A stretch of DNA of 64,000 nt from Amyelois transitella (lineage: Eukaryota > Arthropoda > Insecta > Lepidoptera > Pyralidae): the NCBI RefSeq assembly GCF_032362555.1, contig NC_083510.1:2197501-2261500 (forward strand), written 5' to 3'. The notes below the pieces were generated by a model that saw only the letters and a program-made list of their open reading frames with translations, was not told the DNA's origin and did no database searches. The position numbers and the translations under genes were made by a program. Positions 45,585-58,570 of this stretch are shown here, piece after piece. Within the stretch, counting starts at the first letter, position 1; each line of letters opens with the position of its first letter.

Positions 45585-47180
45585 CGGAATAGACTGAGCA
45601 TACAATCTGGAAAGCCTCGAAGGCCACATTCAGCTTGTTATTTAGATTCAGGTAATGACAGGTTGCTAGCCCCTTTCCCAAAAGAGAATTCTATGCTGAT
45701 AAGCATATACTTTATCGTCTGTTATAAAGTTACTACTACTACTACGCCGTTCTTATTTATGATGTACTTAATTGAATTTGAATCTGCTAACTCTAAAAAC
45801 ATCTGTTTAATTATCCAAGAGTATGACATTGCTAAAATTACTCCATTGAGATTACCTACTGACCTGAAAAATCTTATTGTCATTTGTCAATTCCATAGTT
45901 TACCTAGCTACCTATGACAGTCTACTAACTTTTACTTAATTCCTAACTGTAGTACATTCTCATAGCAAATTGACTTGTAGAATTGCTCATTTATTTAAAT
46001 CTAGTGCTTTCAAACATTCCTTTAGTCTGTTATGTATGTCAGTGGTTTTCCTAGCATGAAGGAATTTATAATAGGTAGTAATTTATAATATATGGGAAAA
46101 TATTTAATCACACACATATTGAGGTAGCCCCAAAGTAAATTCGAGTCTCGTGTTGCAGGAAACTAACTCAAAGAAACTATATTTAACAATAAATAAATAA
46201 TCATCAAGACCCAGACCAATTAGTTATTTTGCGTCATCCATCATTTTCCAGTACCCGAAACCGCCGAGCTTGCATGAAGAGAGTTATGAATGTGGATGAA
46301 GCGAAGGAAGTATGCAAAGATCGTGGCAAGTGGAAAGAGGTAGTCTCTGCCTACCCCTCCGGGAAAGAGGCGTGATTTTATGTAAGTATGTATGTATCAT
46401 TTTCCAAGGTCCCGATTCGGTTCTTGAACAGGTCATTAACTGTTCAAAGTATTTTATTCAGAAGCGATAATTGGACTTCTGCAAAAAAAAACAGTTTAAT
46501 TCACAACTAATATACCCTTCTCATCTTCCCCCTTGTGTTAGTTCCAAATGCGTCTTCACCTCTCAGGAGAAGTTCAGGATCCGCCTGTTATTTCGATCCT
46601 GAAGTGAGCAAGACAGGTTTTAAATGAAGCGTCTGACATCAGCAAGTTTACAGGCAAAAATATTTGTTTTACAAGCACAATGTAAAGAAATTGTGTTTAA
46701 GTAAACAGTAAACGATTTTATTGTCGAAAGAATAAGACAGATTTAGGCAGTTGAATGTTCTTTCTGTATGTAGAATAGTTTAGAAGACGTATGATTATTT
46801 CCCAGCTATAAACATTTCAACATAGACCTTAGTATTTTCAATTAATCTAACTCAGTATTCAAAGAGTAACCTTCAACGAAATCTGCTCTGGTTTCTTTAT
46901 CTGCTTATAAAAGGCTATAAAAGGAGTTTTATATTGCTTTCTCTTTTATTCAGACTGCTGGCGGACGCGGTGTGAATTATAAACAACATCTTTGCAATAC
47001 GCTTCGGATTGTGTGTTTCCATTGTCATAAGGGGATTTTAAATCATTTTACGAGGAAAGATTGTATGAGGAAACTTGCATGTGGTGAGGATAGGTTATGG
47101 AGGTAGGACTGGAGTCGCTTTTTGTAAAAACCTGACTTTCTCAATCCAGTTTATTGGTCAAAAGCACACCTCGTACTGAG
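45585..47180. repeat. Repeat fragments upstream of spz-B
   Basis: Degenerate F1 on minus at 45585-45705; headless F3 SINE at 46080-46240 (CACACATATTGAGGTAGCC); RTE 3' end on plus at 46260-46398 (ACCGCCGAGCTTGCATGAAG, GATGAAGCGAAGGAAGTATG, CTCTGCCTACCCCTCCGGG); F4 at 46525-46640 (plus) and 47065-47175 (minus). 45740-45917 is an open but unrecognised frame. Confidence 0.65.
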
Positions 47181-47694
47181 GTATGAACTTACCATAAGGA
47201 AGCTGTGATTCAGAATAGAAAAAACTCGCTATGTACACATAGGATTAGCTGAGGATAATCCTTATAAGAACCACTAGAATTTTCAATAGTGAGAAGTACT
47301 CAAATAAATTCACTCACATTGGTTTTCGAGTCATTCCTATGGTCCTGTCTAACCCGTTAATACATTAGACTCGTATAAAGACTTGATAAATGTATTTATT
47401 AAAAGTTAGGAGGACGAAACCTTAAGTAGTCCGAATAACTTATTTTTTCCCGTATCGTATATAACAATGAGCCCATACCGGCGAGATTCACGATTGCGCA
47501 ACTTGCGTGGGAACTCACACAATCGACTTTTTGTATCAATCTGTATGCAGAAATAGAGGAACTCACTTCCGTGTCACTAGACTGTACTGGAGCCTTGCAT
47601 TTTTATTGTTTTGACAGAGCCAAAGTAAATATGGCCTTCGATTTTTGTGACTGTTGGCTCTGTCTACTACGTACAGAATTAACACTTGATAGTG

Positions 47695-48235
47695 TTGTCA
47701 TCCTGTTGGCATTAGTCTTGGTTGCATCCTGAATATTATGGTGAAACCTGATGTGCGACTTTTGACCATGATCTTAGATTAAATAAGTCAAGTTTTTCAA
47801 TGAAGCAACTCGTCTAATCTCTGTGTTTTTGAACTAATGAAAAAAAGAGATCCCGAAACGTCATCAACTCTGTATATATCTTCCTGAGAAAACTGGTATG
47901 GATATTTTCGGCAGCTTCACATTATCTCTGTTACTCTATGCAGTGTTGCATTAAGAGATCATCAAGATTTAAGACGAATTGAAGTAAGGATAATTTTTAT
48001 GTTTTCAGTTTTTTTATTATAGTTTTTCTTTATTTTTACCAACACAGTATTTTATTTTATATCCCGGCTAATTATCTAAACACTCTTCAACCTTTGCATA
48101 GGAACCTAGGACATAGTGGATCATGGCTACAAATACCCGTATAAAAATGAACCATCCGTAACCTGAATGTGCAGGATTCCTCAAGTTATTTTCCTCACGG
48201 TAAGAGCATCGGTTAGCAATCAAAGGAATGCACTA
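47695..48235 (+). repeat. F4 copy in two pieces
   Basis: 47695-47820 (GTCTTGGTTGCATCCTG, GACCATGATCTTAGATT) and 48085-48235 (CTTCAACCTTTGCATAGG, CAGGATTCCTCAAG, GTAAGAGCATCGGTTAG) look like the two ends of one element separated by ~260 bp of AT-rich DNA. Confidence 0.6.
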
Positions 48236-48381
48236 ATGTACTCTATCATGACTGAGTCAGAAACAACTGGTCCACATGCGACTCAAAACAGGCGCGGCTC
48301 GGAGAAGCTTGAACGGAATTGGGAATTCCATACCAAAGTCTGACAGATGTAGCGAAAGAATTTAAATGCAAACCTGTACGC

Positions 48382-48520
48382 TACATACATACATATAATC
48401 ACGTCTATAGCCCATGCGGGGTAGACAGAGCCAACAGTCTTGAAAAGTATTATGCAAATAAAAGTTTGAATTTGAATTTGAAAGACCGAAAGGCCACTTG
48501 CAACCGAATGGCTTAATTAA
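48382..48520 (-). repeat. F1 fragment carrying a tiny LINE-tail insertion
   Basis: Minus F1 3' half, broken at CAGTCTTGAAAAG by 48448-48484: a 37-bp piece (ATGCAAATAAAAGTTTG followed by AATTTG repeats) that is the 3' tail of a LINE. GAAAAG/GAAAG on the two sides may be the target duplication. Confidence 0.8.
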
Positions 48521-48537
48521 GGTTATTTGTAGTTGTA

Positions 48538-48800
48538 GTGCCGTGTGGTTCCCGGCACCGATACAAAAAAGAAAAAGGACCGCTCCATTTCTTTCCCATG
48601 GTTGTCGTAAAAGGCGACTAAGGGATACTAATAATAAACTTGGGATTCTTTTTTTAAGCGATGGGCTAGCAACCTGTCGCTATTTGAATCTCAATTCTAT
48701 CATTAAGCAAAATAGCTGAGCGTGGCCTATTAGTCTTTGTAAGACTGTTGGCTCCGTCCACCCCGTAAGGGATATAGACGTGACTACATGTATGTATGTA
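48538..48800 (+). repeat. F1 copy, full length
   Basis: GTGCCGTGTGGTTCCCGGCACC to CGTGACTACATGTATGTATG. It lies 18 bp from the oppositely oriented fragment just before it. A last F1 fragment lies on plus at 49345-49440; 48800-49345 has no recognised feature. Confidence 0.9.
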
Positions 48801-49629
48801 TTATTAGTCAGCTGTACGATAAGGTACACAGAATTAATTCCAAGTATGGATCCCCAAGGTCGATTTTCGTTCGTTACGGTACTTCAGGGGGACGCATCTC
48901 AATTAGTGTTAACTAAGACCTCTATTGTTTGTATTTACCGTCAGGCCTTGAAGAAAACCTTACGATTCCACGCTTGGAACGCTGAATGGGGGATTGGTCT
49001 CATCCGTTCATTGATCAATAAAATAGTAAAGTTAGCTAGGTATAGGTACCTCAAGATTATCTTCTTAATTGGTTAAACATGCCTACGTGATTTTATCGTC
49101 GGCTAATTTTATAACAGAAACGTGAAAAATTTTGAGTTCCTGTCATAAAATTAATAAAAATATTATGTCGATCCGTGCACAGTCGAAATCAGTAGTTGTT
49201 GTGATGTTTAAAAAAAATTGTACGAAGTTCAATTTATTAACTATGATGATTCTAAATTCTCAGCCGTTTGTCTTCCCGTTCATATTATCAAGATCAATAA
49301 AAGAAAAAGTCAATAAAGGGAAATACTAATCTTGGGATTAATTTCTATGTGCCAGCAGTCTGTCACTATTTAAATCTCAATTCCATCAATAAGCCATACA
49401 GCTGAAAGTGGCCTTTCAGTCTTTTCAAGACTTTGTTGTCTAACTTTATTATATGAAGAAATTAATTTTAAATTTAAAAAAAATGCAATGTATGTATGTG
49501 TCGAATTCTCAAATAAATGAGTTTCGAAATGATATTCGTACATGATTTTTATGATTATGTGAAAATCAGGTCGTGTATTGTCGCCAAAAGGTGAGAATAT
49601 TTTAATGAAAGAAGTATTACGGAATTCCA

Positions 49630-52600
49630 TTTATTTATTTACCACATTACAATAAAACACGTAACCAATAAATAATTCAACGAAACACATTTCCCACTAC
49701 ATACACATAATAATGTACGCAGAATTCGTGACATACTGCAATACTATTCTTAAATATTTCCAATTTTTATTTAAATACATATTAAACAAAACAAAATAAA
49801 ATATATTTTTTTTTTCTACATTTCAGTTAATTATTAATATTCAATAAACGAGAGGAGTATTGCGATATCTCATAATAATTATTACATTAATCTATAAGAT
49901 CTTTCGCATTATATCATAATAGTATTTTATTATAATATTTTGTGACCCAATTCTATATTTTAATTTAATATAATTTAAACAGGTTGAGGCATAGAGGTTC
50001 TTCAAAAGTATTAATACTCTTATTATAGCAATTATATGTTAGCGTTTAATAACAATCAAAAAAGCGAAGTCATGCGAGATGTGATTTACTAATTAATGAA
50101 CTCGTATTGAAAAAATTATCATCGCACAAGTCATTAAAAAAATTAGACATACTTATGAAACTCCGTCATATAAAAATTTAAGTACCCCATCTCTATGGCG
50201 GGCTATTTTCGATGACTTTTGCACATTTCATCTCACTCGAAACCGATGGTCAGTGATTGCGTGTGAATACTCGTCTAGTTTGTTGCTGGTGAGTCGTAAT
50301 ATTAAAAAATAGACTCCTCAGATTCAGATGCAATTAAGAATGTCAAATTTAACACTTGTACCGAGTCGATGGGAAAAATGGGTCCAATATCAAAATCACA
50401 CATGACTCCCCAAATTCTGGAAATATTATTGTAACTTACTTCTGTTACTTACATTAAAGATATCAATACTACAATAATACAACGGTTTACTGAAACGTTA
50501 TAATAATGGCTTTATTATATCAACGCAAATAAACATTTTAAACGTTTATAATCAACATGCAACTGAATAAACTATTTGATATTCTGTGAGAAAGCCAATA
50601 AGCTGTACTCTTTGGTCCATAATATTGAAACAGATATAATTCTTTACACCTGCAATTTTTTTTCATATTGTATATGAGTAAAATTCTATTTTGTATCCGA
50701 TGAATAACACATCAACAAAGATTTGACAAAAACTACAGACAACACACATATAAAAGACGTATAAATTCTTTTACCATCGTCAAGTTAATTGTTTGTATTA
50801 CCAATAGGCTCTGTCCTTTCCTTAGATAAACAAGACATGCTTTTATGTATTTCAGACGGTAACACTTTAAGAATTCCGTACTACAAGACAAACACATATA
50901 TCATACTAAATTCAGATTCTTTATTTGTATACCACTACTATTACAATGAATTATGATGATGTTCATCAATTAAATAAAGATATTTAATCTTATTAAAATT
51001 TACTAAAACAGGCACAAACTTTAATAAGTAATTAAAAATTAAAGTATCATATTATACTTAATTTTGTTCATAAAATACTTAATAGGTCCAATAATGCCTA
51101 AAAATAATATGCTGATGATATACGAAATAGTCATTATACATATTATGTAATATATACCCGTTTCATTGATATATTGATGATACATATACCGTATTTATTT
51201 GTAAACGCTTTAATTATATGAGTAATAAAAATACAGTTTGCTTTGACAAACAAAATAAAATATTTGTATTTTATTTTCTATGAAAAATAAAACTAGAATG
51301 AGCTAGCGAACAAGCACAAGAGTTGAAATGAAGCAAACTTAACGTAAATTAAAATCACATAATCATCACATCACCAAACTTAACAAATTCTAAAAATTAT
51401 TACTGGGTCTAGAAATGTTCTCAATATATATAAATATCAATTTATATATCAGTAATCAACATTCGATTGAATATTCGAATTAAACAATTGAAAAAGGTTT
51501 TTTAAGACGTATAAAAATTTACATCAAGAGGAGAAATTACAGTTGTTATAAGAACTTGTCAACTAGGTGGCAAAATATTTTCAAGTCATTTAGGATGATG
51601 AAAAGATTATTTCCTTATTTCATTGCCAACACATTTAATAAATTTTTACAAAAAACATGTTTTACGTTTTGCAACAAAGTGGCACATTAAAAATTGAAAA
51701 TTTAAGAAACCAAAATAATTATCTTAATTACATTTAAGGATTTCTATTAAAGTAGTTACATTTTCAGGTAGCAGTGACTCAAAAGATGCTCTACTTGAAG
51801 ACACGCGATAAATGCTTTATTTTTATTATTATTTTTAGCTGAGATCATATTTTTTTTTATTATTATTGTTTCCATTCACCCCAAAAGACACCAAATACCT
51901 ACCAAACGACAAACATTTATAAACATTAAAAACTGCTTAGGAATAATAAATAGTTAAAATCAGAAAAACTATGTGAAAAATGTATAGCGAGTAAAAACCC
52001 ATTCAAATGTTATCAGAGTTCCCGAGGCTGACTTGGCAATGCAAGCCAGATCTTTTCCTTGCAAAATTATACATAAATATGAATGCTTTGGTGAAATTTT
52101 CTATACTTAGTTTACAGTAACACTTCTGATATATTATAAATAGTGCCTTTAGATAATTTCTTCTTCTTTATTTATAAAAGCTAGCTCATGTTCGTCTGAT
52201 AAAGTGGAGCATCCTTCGTTCATTTATTATTCTGTTATTTTTGGTATTCTTTTATTTAGATTTTTCCAGGGTAAATATATTTTTCGTCTTTTGATAATAT
52301 ATAAATTAAGGATTTCTGCAAGTTCTTTACATTCAATTCCGTGAGGTAATCATGTAGAATATTTCTTACACAAAAATAAAATAAACCTAAACATACTCAT
52401 GTTACCGCAACCTTATACAAAAATAACTTATTATAATTCGAAATAAATCATAAAAATTCGAGATGAACAAACGTGGCTATAACCAAGTTTATAAATATTA
52501 TTTTAGCTGGAAGTTAATTTCATAATCAGAAATTAAATTTAAACATAATTATGCTTGAAGTGTTTACATACAGTTTATGAGTCAAGGCATTTTCATCATA

Positions 52601-53764
52601 TTGAAGGGACAAAATTTATTCGTTTAATCAGAATTTCGATATTTCAGAAAGACACTTTATCTAAACACTTCCACATTTTCTCTATTAAATTCTCTATTAC
52701 AATCTATCTTAATACTAAATTATATACCTTCGTATATTTAATTTATTATAGCTATTCACCGTAACATATATTATGAGTATGTATCATTTGCCCTGATTTA
52801 TATTAAAATCTGATTTACACAGTTACATTCTGTTAATAAATCAAGTTTCATATTATACTAGCTGTTAAATTTTGATGAGTTTTTTTATTTTAATATCAAG
52901 GCAAATGATCACTACACAAAGACTAGATCAATATATTACTTCCATCAAGGTACACGAGATATGTTAAACCTTAGGACGCCGACACACTTGACGGACAAAA
53001 CGCTACAACTATACCCGTGTTTGTCTACACCCTAAAAATCTTCGTTTTAATCCTACCAGAGTGCGCTGATAGTAAATATTAAAGTTTGACATTCGAATGT
53101 CATAGCGCGCTTAATATCTGTTTTAATTTTCAGCAATCATTTAATGTTATTGAAAGCTAATATAGATCGAAAATATATTTAAATATATAAAATGAAACAA
53201 TCTATGAGATATTCCATCGAATTATTAATAAAGTTGGCAATTAAACTAATCAGATTGATAAGGCATAACAAGCCTCTTATAAAAAAAAATTGTATTTCAA
53301 AACTATAAAGATAAACAGTCATTTGACGCGGTAATTTCCGCAAAACTAAAACTAAAATAAAACAATACTTATATAGTCACCATCTAAATGGATGGAAATC
53401 GCCAAGAAAGTAATAAGATTCTTATGAATCATTATGTAAATCAGAAAATAGTTTCAACCAGTCTCAATTCCTACCGAAATAAACTATAAAACCTCTGCAC
53501 TAAGTGACATCGCAACTTTTCATACTCGGCTAATAAATCAGAAAAAGTTTCCATAACAAATAAAAAAAGAAAATATGCAAAAATGTCAAAACTTGGCACT
53601 CACCGCAGAGAAAGTTGCAACAAACAATATCTTTCCGAACGCGGCGTTTATCAGTCAAGTGTGCAGTCACACTTACAATTCTGTCATATAATTTTATTTA
53701 TTTTAATTTCTTTTTTATAAAATAAATAAATAAGATATAATACCTTGTCATGCGGTAGGAACGC
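49630..53764 (-). other. Probable long 3'UTR of CdsA
   Basis: About 4.1 kb of AT-rich DNA directly past the CdsA stop with no F1, F2, F4 or LINE fragment that I can see, whereas comparable lengths elsewhere contain many. On minus the AATAAATAAAT near 49635 would end the transcript just where repeats resume. Selection against insertions in a long UTR is the simplest reading. Earlier AATAAA signals near 53695-53730 could give a short form. Confidence 0.45.
53604..53680 (-). other. Exon-like segment just past the CdsA stop
   Basis: On minus, ATATGACAG|AATTG at 53680 and CTCTGCG|GTGAGTGCC at 53604 frame a 77-bp, GC-richer segment. A TTATTTTATAAAAAAG box lies ~35 bp upstream. It could be a spliced part of the CdsA 3'UTR, or the first non-coding exon of a downstream minus-strand transcript such as spz-B. 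Confidence 0.3.
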
Positions 53765-56700
53765 TTACGGTACCATGTTCAGAATGTTCCTGTTCTCCAA
53801 AGACTCCTTCAGGGCGTAGAATAATTGCAGCTGTTGCTCGGGTTTCAGACCATAGACCTGCAAATTTAATGTCGTTAAAATTTGTAATGGAGTCGCTTCA
53901 AATTTCGATTTGAGAAACCCAAACTCAAGTCATGAGAAATAGCTTTTTCCACCTGTTGTATTATTTTTGAGGTTAAAGATAAAGAACGAAAGAGAGATAG
54001 ATAAAGAACTGGCGGTATCAAAACGGTCAATTATCCTTCTTTATCCTAGAATCGCATAACAAAATTAATGAAAAATATACGAAGTTGCGAGAAACAGTTT
54101 GTTTTACCTGTTGCAATAATTCCTTTAGTCTGGCAAAGCTAGCTCAGTAGAACTTGACCAATAGTTTAGATCGGGAATTGACTAATCGGATCTATATATA
54201 CTGAGAAATCTTAAAGCAAAAGTCGAGAAAAATTGACAAAGTAGCGAGAAACAGTCATGTCTTGCCTGCTGCAATAGTTTCTGAGGCGTGGCGGTGCGGA
54301 TGAAGCTCGTGATGTAGACGTTGACGAAGGTGGCCATCAGGAACTGGCAGTCGAAGCGGTCCATTATCCCACCGTGTCCGGGAATCACATCGCCGAAGTC
54401 CTGTGAATTAAAAATAAACAATAAGGTATGAAATATCTGCTTCGATCATTAATTTTTTGGTTTACCGCTGTATGAGCCGTGTAAAACTCTTTCTTTAAAA
54501 CGATAACACGATGCGACCGAAGGGCAAGAGAGCATAATATAAGGGAGAGTCTTTCAGTCTTTCGTATAAAACGTGTTATGTCTGTAAAGACCGGATAAGT
54601 TGAAGAGGGAAATTTCAGAAGCAAATCTTATAACAAAATCATCGTCCTGCTGGCGGTTTGTCCGATTGCTGGACTACTAAGGACCCGGTAACCGGTTATG
54701 GAAAGTACAGTTGAAAAAATCAAGTACCTACACGAATATTTTATTGTATCTTAGATATATACATATAGTCATGTCCTTATTCCTCTGCTGGGTAAACAGA
54801 GTCAACAGTCTTGAAAACACTGAAAGGCCACGTTCAGCTGTATGGCTTAATGATGGAATAAATGAAATAGACGAAATATTGTAGCTTAAAATTCACAAAT
54901 CTGCTACGATTCCGCACTGTAATTGGCAGTTCTCACCTTGATCTTGAACGCACGCTTGAAGCCAGAAGCGAAGAATCCTCCGAAAGGTCCAATGACCGAG
55001 CTGAATGTGCTCAGAGCTAATGAGTGGATCATGAATGGGTACATGTTGAACTTTTCCATGCCAATCTGAAACAAAAAAAATTGCATTGTAGTTAAAAGTT
55101 CAGTTGATAATTCGTGTTGTTGTTGATAATTTTCAGGCGTTTGTCCCGCCTACCCTGGTTAATTGGGTGCCAACAATACTGGGAAAGAACATACCTACGA
55201 GAGCCCTAACGTAATCTGTAGATTACGCCCAGGTTGCTCGTCACGAACCCATGGTGTGTGGCGTGGTGTAAGGTTGGTGGCCGCAGCTATCTCCTGGACC
55301 GTGTGTAAGGATGGCGATACTTTCCAAAAGGATCGATTTTTAAATCGATCCGAAGCGTAAGCGGATGTATCGTATTTACAATTTATCGATCTCAGATCGC
55401 CATGCCAAATGTGTGCTAATGAGACCCACTAAAGAGAATTTGTGTGTAGTCAAGAAAAGGTGCGCAATTAGAAAACGCAAATTCGAGTGAAGCGCACGAT
55501 ATCGTTTGGGCCATATCAAAGGGACTGTCACCTGTTTCAGTACCCACAAAAATATGGTCTCACGACCCAGGGTTCTGAGAACAGTAAGTTTCTAAAGAAC
55601 TGCAACGTAAAATGAAAAGACCTAAAATACTCACGACTTTCATGAGTGGCTGCATGAACTGCGGCGGCGTGTACTCTTGGAGACGGAACAGCAATGACGG
55701 CTCGCAGTCCATGGTCATCTTGCCCAGGGATTCTGAATACTCGATGGGGCAGACCAAGTAAGGGTACTGAGACATCATGTAGGACATCTGAAATAGTTAA
55801 GTGTAATTGTGCGTAAATTATGTTTGTTTTTAACAAAGAAAACCTTTGTTTAATTTAAACTAATTTTTTATGTTGAGAAACATCATTGAAATCATGTTTA
55901 TTTTGAGTACTGATTGTTTCGTCATCATCAAATGTATAATATTCATAGGAAAACAAAAGTATGAGAACGCTGAACGTACAGGTGAGCTAATGGAGGGGTA
56001 ATAAGGGCGATGAAGTTTATTGAGGTATTTTAACATTTAAATTACATTTAAACTTGTTTGCATCCCATGCAATTAACTATAAAAGGGCCATTTAATAACT
56101 TGAACAATTGTTTTTTATTTCTAATACAAAATTATCTATTTGCGTTGCAATATAATAAAATGCGAAACAGCAATATCGCAAAAACAGCGTCGCGTATGCC
56201 ATGCAAACCATAAATTAAACAAAAAAATCAACAATGTGATAGACAATTAGCTTAAAAGTATAAATAATTAGCTATCAGAAAGTATCCAATAATAACGCAA
56301 TATAGATAAATTCGTAAACAAATGTCTACCGTACGTACTGACATAACTTAAGTAATTAGAATGAAATAGATCAAAGTAATTATTAGTTAAATGACTTGTA
56401 GTACATGTTCCGTTTTTACCGGTTTGCAAAAGGAGTATTATGTGTATCGAACTTATCTTTGCAATTAAGTTAATCTTTATGTACCTTAGTTAAAGATCAA
56501 TTATGCTTGGCTAGATCAATTTTATTTTATTTTTATCTACTCCAAACAAAAAACAAAATCTTTTCCTTTGGACCTAGAAACTAGTCGCGTATCTTCTTCT
56601 TCCTGACTTAAGTCGTCGTTGCATCCTCACCACTCTATAGATGAGCTCGGAATAAGCCCTTGACCATGAATTTTGAGTGGGTGAGTCAGGTTTTTACTCG

Positions 56701-57527
56701 ATAACGACTCCCGTCTGACCTCCGCAACCTTTGCAGGTAAACCTAACCATACACACATGGTTACAAACCAGTGCCTGGATGTAAGAGCATACGTACTATA
56801 CTCTATGATAATAACAACTTTATATTTCGCTTTAAGAACCTCTAAAATGAAAAGGCGGGTTCACACAAACACTTAAAGCGTATTGTTAAATTAGACGAAT
56901 AAAAATAACTATAAAGAGCGCGTAGTGATAAAGTGTTACAACTAAAAATAAACTATCTACATAAGAGTTCGCGGTTGTGATAACAACGTACATCTCAAAC
57001 TCAACAGATATAGTAGTAACATACTAGTAGTAAGAGAAATTATTTTTATTATTGCCTGTAACGAATTTTTATATAAAGAGAAGGCAACATTAATTCATGA
57101 GAAATCTCAAGGATGCCCGAGGCTAAGGTCAAGGTAATTAAATAACAATACCAACCGATACATACATATGGTCACGTCTATATTCCTTGCGGGGTAGACA
57201 GAGTCAACAGTCTTGAAAATACTGAATAGCCACGTTCAGCTGTTTGACTTAATGACAGAATTGTGATTCAAATAGTGACAGGTTGCAGCCCATCGCCTAA
57301 AAAAGAATTCCAAGTTTGTTATCAACCGATGTTTACTATTATTTATCAATTGATACTTACAACCAATCCGATTATAACAGTAGACACGCCACCGCCAATG
57401 AATCCCTCCCAAGTCTTCTTGGGGCTAAGTTTGATGAGCGGAGTCTTGCCGAAGAAGAAGCCGAAGACGTAAGCCATCACATCGTTGCATATTATCATGG
57501 AGACAGGCACGATGAACCAGATGAGTC
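53765..57527 (-). CDS. CdsA: Phosphatidate cytidylyltransferase (CDP-diacylglycerol synthase), C-terminal half
   Basis: Last five exons on minus: 57527-57361, 55787-55635, 55065-54937, 54400-54266, 53857-53765; 225 residues of a protein usually 420-460 long. The first visible exon enters in phase 1 (codon split G|GA), so earlier exons must exist; none was found up to 64000. The enzyme makes CDP-diacylglycerol from CTP and phosphatidate in the ER membrane, feeding phosphatidylinositol synthesis. Evidence: [20 protein letters not shown] with [18 protein letters not shown], then YLVCPIEY, a membrane segment [14 protein letters not shown], and the family signature [20 protein letters not shown] followed by IMDRFD (Mg2+-binding acidic residues). 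The C-terminus [20 protein letters not shown] is typical of animal CdsA. The intron after the catalytic exon uses a GC donor (CAGCAG|GCAAGA at 54265). Assignment is firm. Confidence 0.96.
53930..54145 (-). pseudogene. Two decayed tandem copies of the CdsA catalytic exon
   Basis: Copy 1 (about 54050-53951): the frame reads [12 protein letters not shown], against [11 protein letters not shown] in the real exon, and ends ACAACAG|GTGG. Copy 2 (about 54180-54109): only the 3' end is clear, AAGGAATTATTGCAACAG|GTAAAA, followed by intron text ACTGTTTCTCGC shared with the real intron (54255 down). Copy 1 has deletions that shift the exit phase, and copy 2 has lost its catalytic part, so neither can replace the functional exon. 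Both relics have GT where the real exon has GC. Confidence 0.7.
54260..54266 (-). other. GC-AG 5' splice site after CdsA catalytic exon
   Basis: CAGCAG at 54266 is followed by GCAAGACAT. Phase 0 joining to GTC TAT GGT (53857) gives LLQQVYGLKP, as conserved in the family. No GT alternative nearby keeps the frame. Confidence 0.85.
54759..54858 (-). repeat. F1 3' fragment in a CdsA intron
   Basis: ATATAGTCATGTCCTTATTCC to CTGTATGGCTTAATGATGG. It sits about 80 bp from the 54937 donor of the upstream exon. Confidence 0.8.
55788..57360 (-). other. CdsA intron with F4 and F1 copies
   Basis: F4 on plus at 56590-56780 (CGTTGCATCCTCACCACTC, CCTCCGCAACCTTTGCAGG, then CTAACCATACACACATGG) and F1 on minus at 57159-57320 (ATACATACATATGGTCACGTC, GCCCATCGCCTAAAAAAG). 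The F1 copy ends 41 bp from the donor of the 57361-57527 exon. The remainder is AT-rich with nothing recognised. Confidence 0.7.
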
Positions 57528-58312
57528 CTGGAATGGAACAATTACATTAAATGAAAATAACATTGAAAACACGATACACGGTCACAGCTCCTCTTTTAAG
57601 TAACTTTCTTCGGTAATCGGGGAGTTCGCTCTATGGACGTCCTGCTCGTAGTAACAATACACACACATCACGTCTTTATTCCTTAGGTAGGGTAGGCAGA
57701 AACAGGGTCATAAGAATATGAAGCCACATTTAGCTGGACAACTACTTTAAATAACTTGTAAAGTAGTAAATGTTATTGAAATGTAATTTAATTAAAGGTC
57801 AGAATATTTATCTGCTCGGGAAAGTTTTCATTAAACCAAATAATAATTAAATTTAAGAGACCTAACTTGATATAATTAATATCAACTGGTTGCCATGCAA
57901 GTTTTATTTATTTATTTATTCTTTATTGTAACCAGTTGGTAAAACAAACGGACCTTTGTGTTGTGTGGGTGATAATAAATGAATGTTTATATACATAAAC
58001 ATACTAAATCTAAAATAATTAACTCAAAATAAATAGTAGTTCAGTACAGTTACTCGTTGTGCCTAAGTGACAAAAATTTGGAAGATTAGCCATTACAAAC
58101 ATCGAGAAAGATAACAATTTATCAACATTTACTGTTGTTTTAGCCTACTCTACTCAGACGGAAGTCGCTTCGTGTGAAAACTTCATCCATCCACCCAACT
58201 CAAAATCATTGTCAAGTGCTCCTCTGCGGAAAGCTGATAACGCAACCTGGACTATCGCCAGGAGGAAGAATAAGACAGTTATCTGATATATAAAATAATT
58301 ATAATGACAACC

Positions 58313-58570
58313 CGGCAGTGCCGTGTTGTTCCCGGCACCAGTACAAAAAAGAATAGGACCACTCCATCTCTTTGCCATGGATGTCGTAAAAGGCGACGAA
58401 GGGATAGGCTTACAAACTTGGGATTTTTTTTAAGGCGATGGGCTATCAACCTGTCGCTATTCGAATCTCAATTCTATCACCAAATAGCTGAACGTGGCCA
58501 TTCAGTCTTTTCAAGACTGTTGGGTCTGTCTACCCTGCAAGGGATATAGACGTGACCATATGTATGTATG
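58313..58570 (+). repeat. F1 insertion with 12-bp target duplication
   Basis: TATAATGACAAC flanks the element at 58301-58312 and 58571-58582. Six extra bases (CCGGCA) precede the head GTGCCGTG at 58319. The body is close to consensus with a short deletion at CTATCACC. Confidence 0.9.

Noticed and set aside
45579..45917. 112-codon plus frame
   Set aside because: Its first third is a degenerate F1 copy; the remainder has no recognisable domain or splice context.
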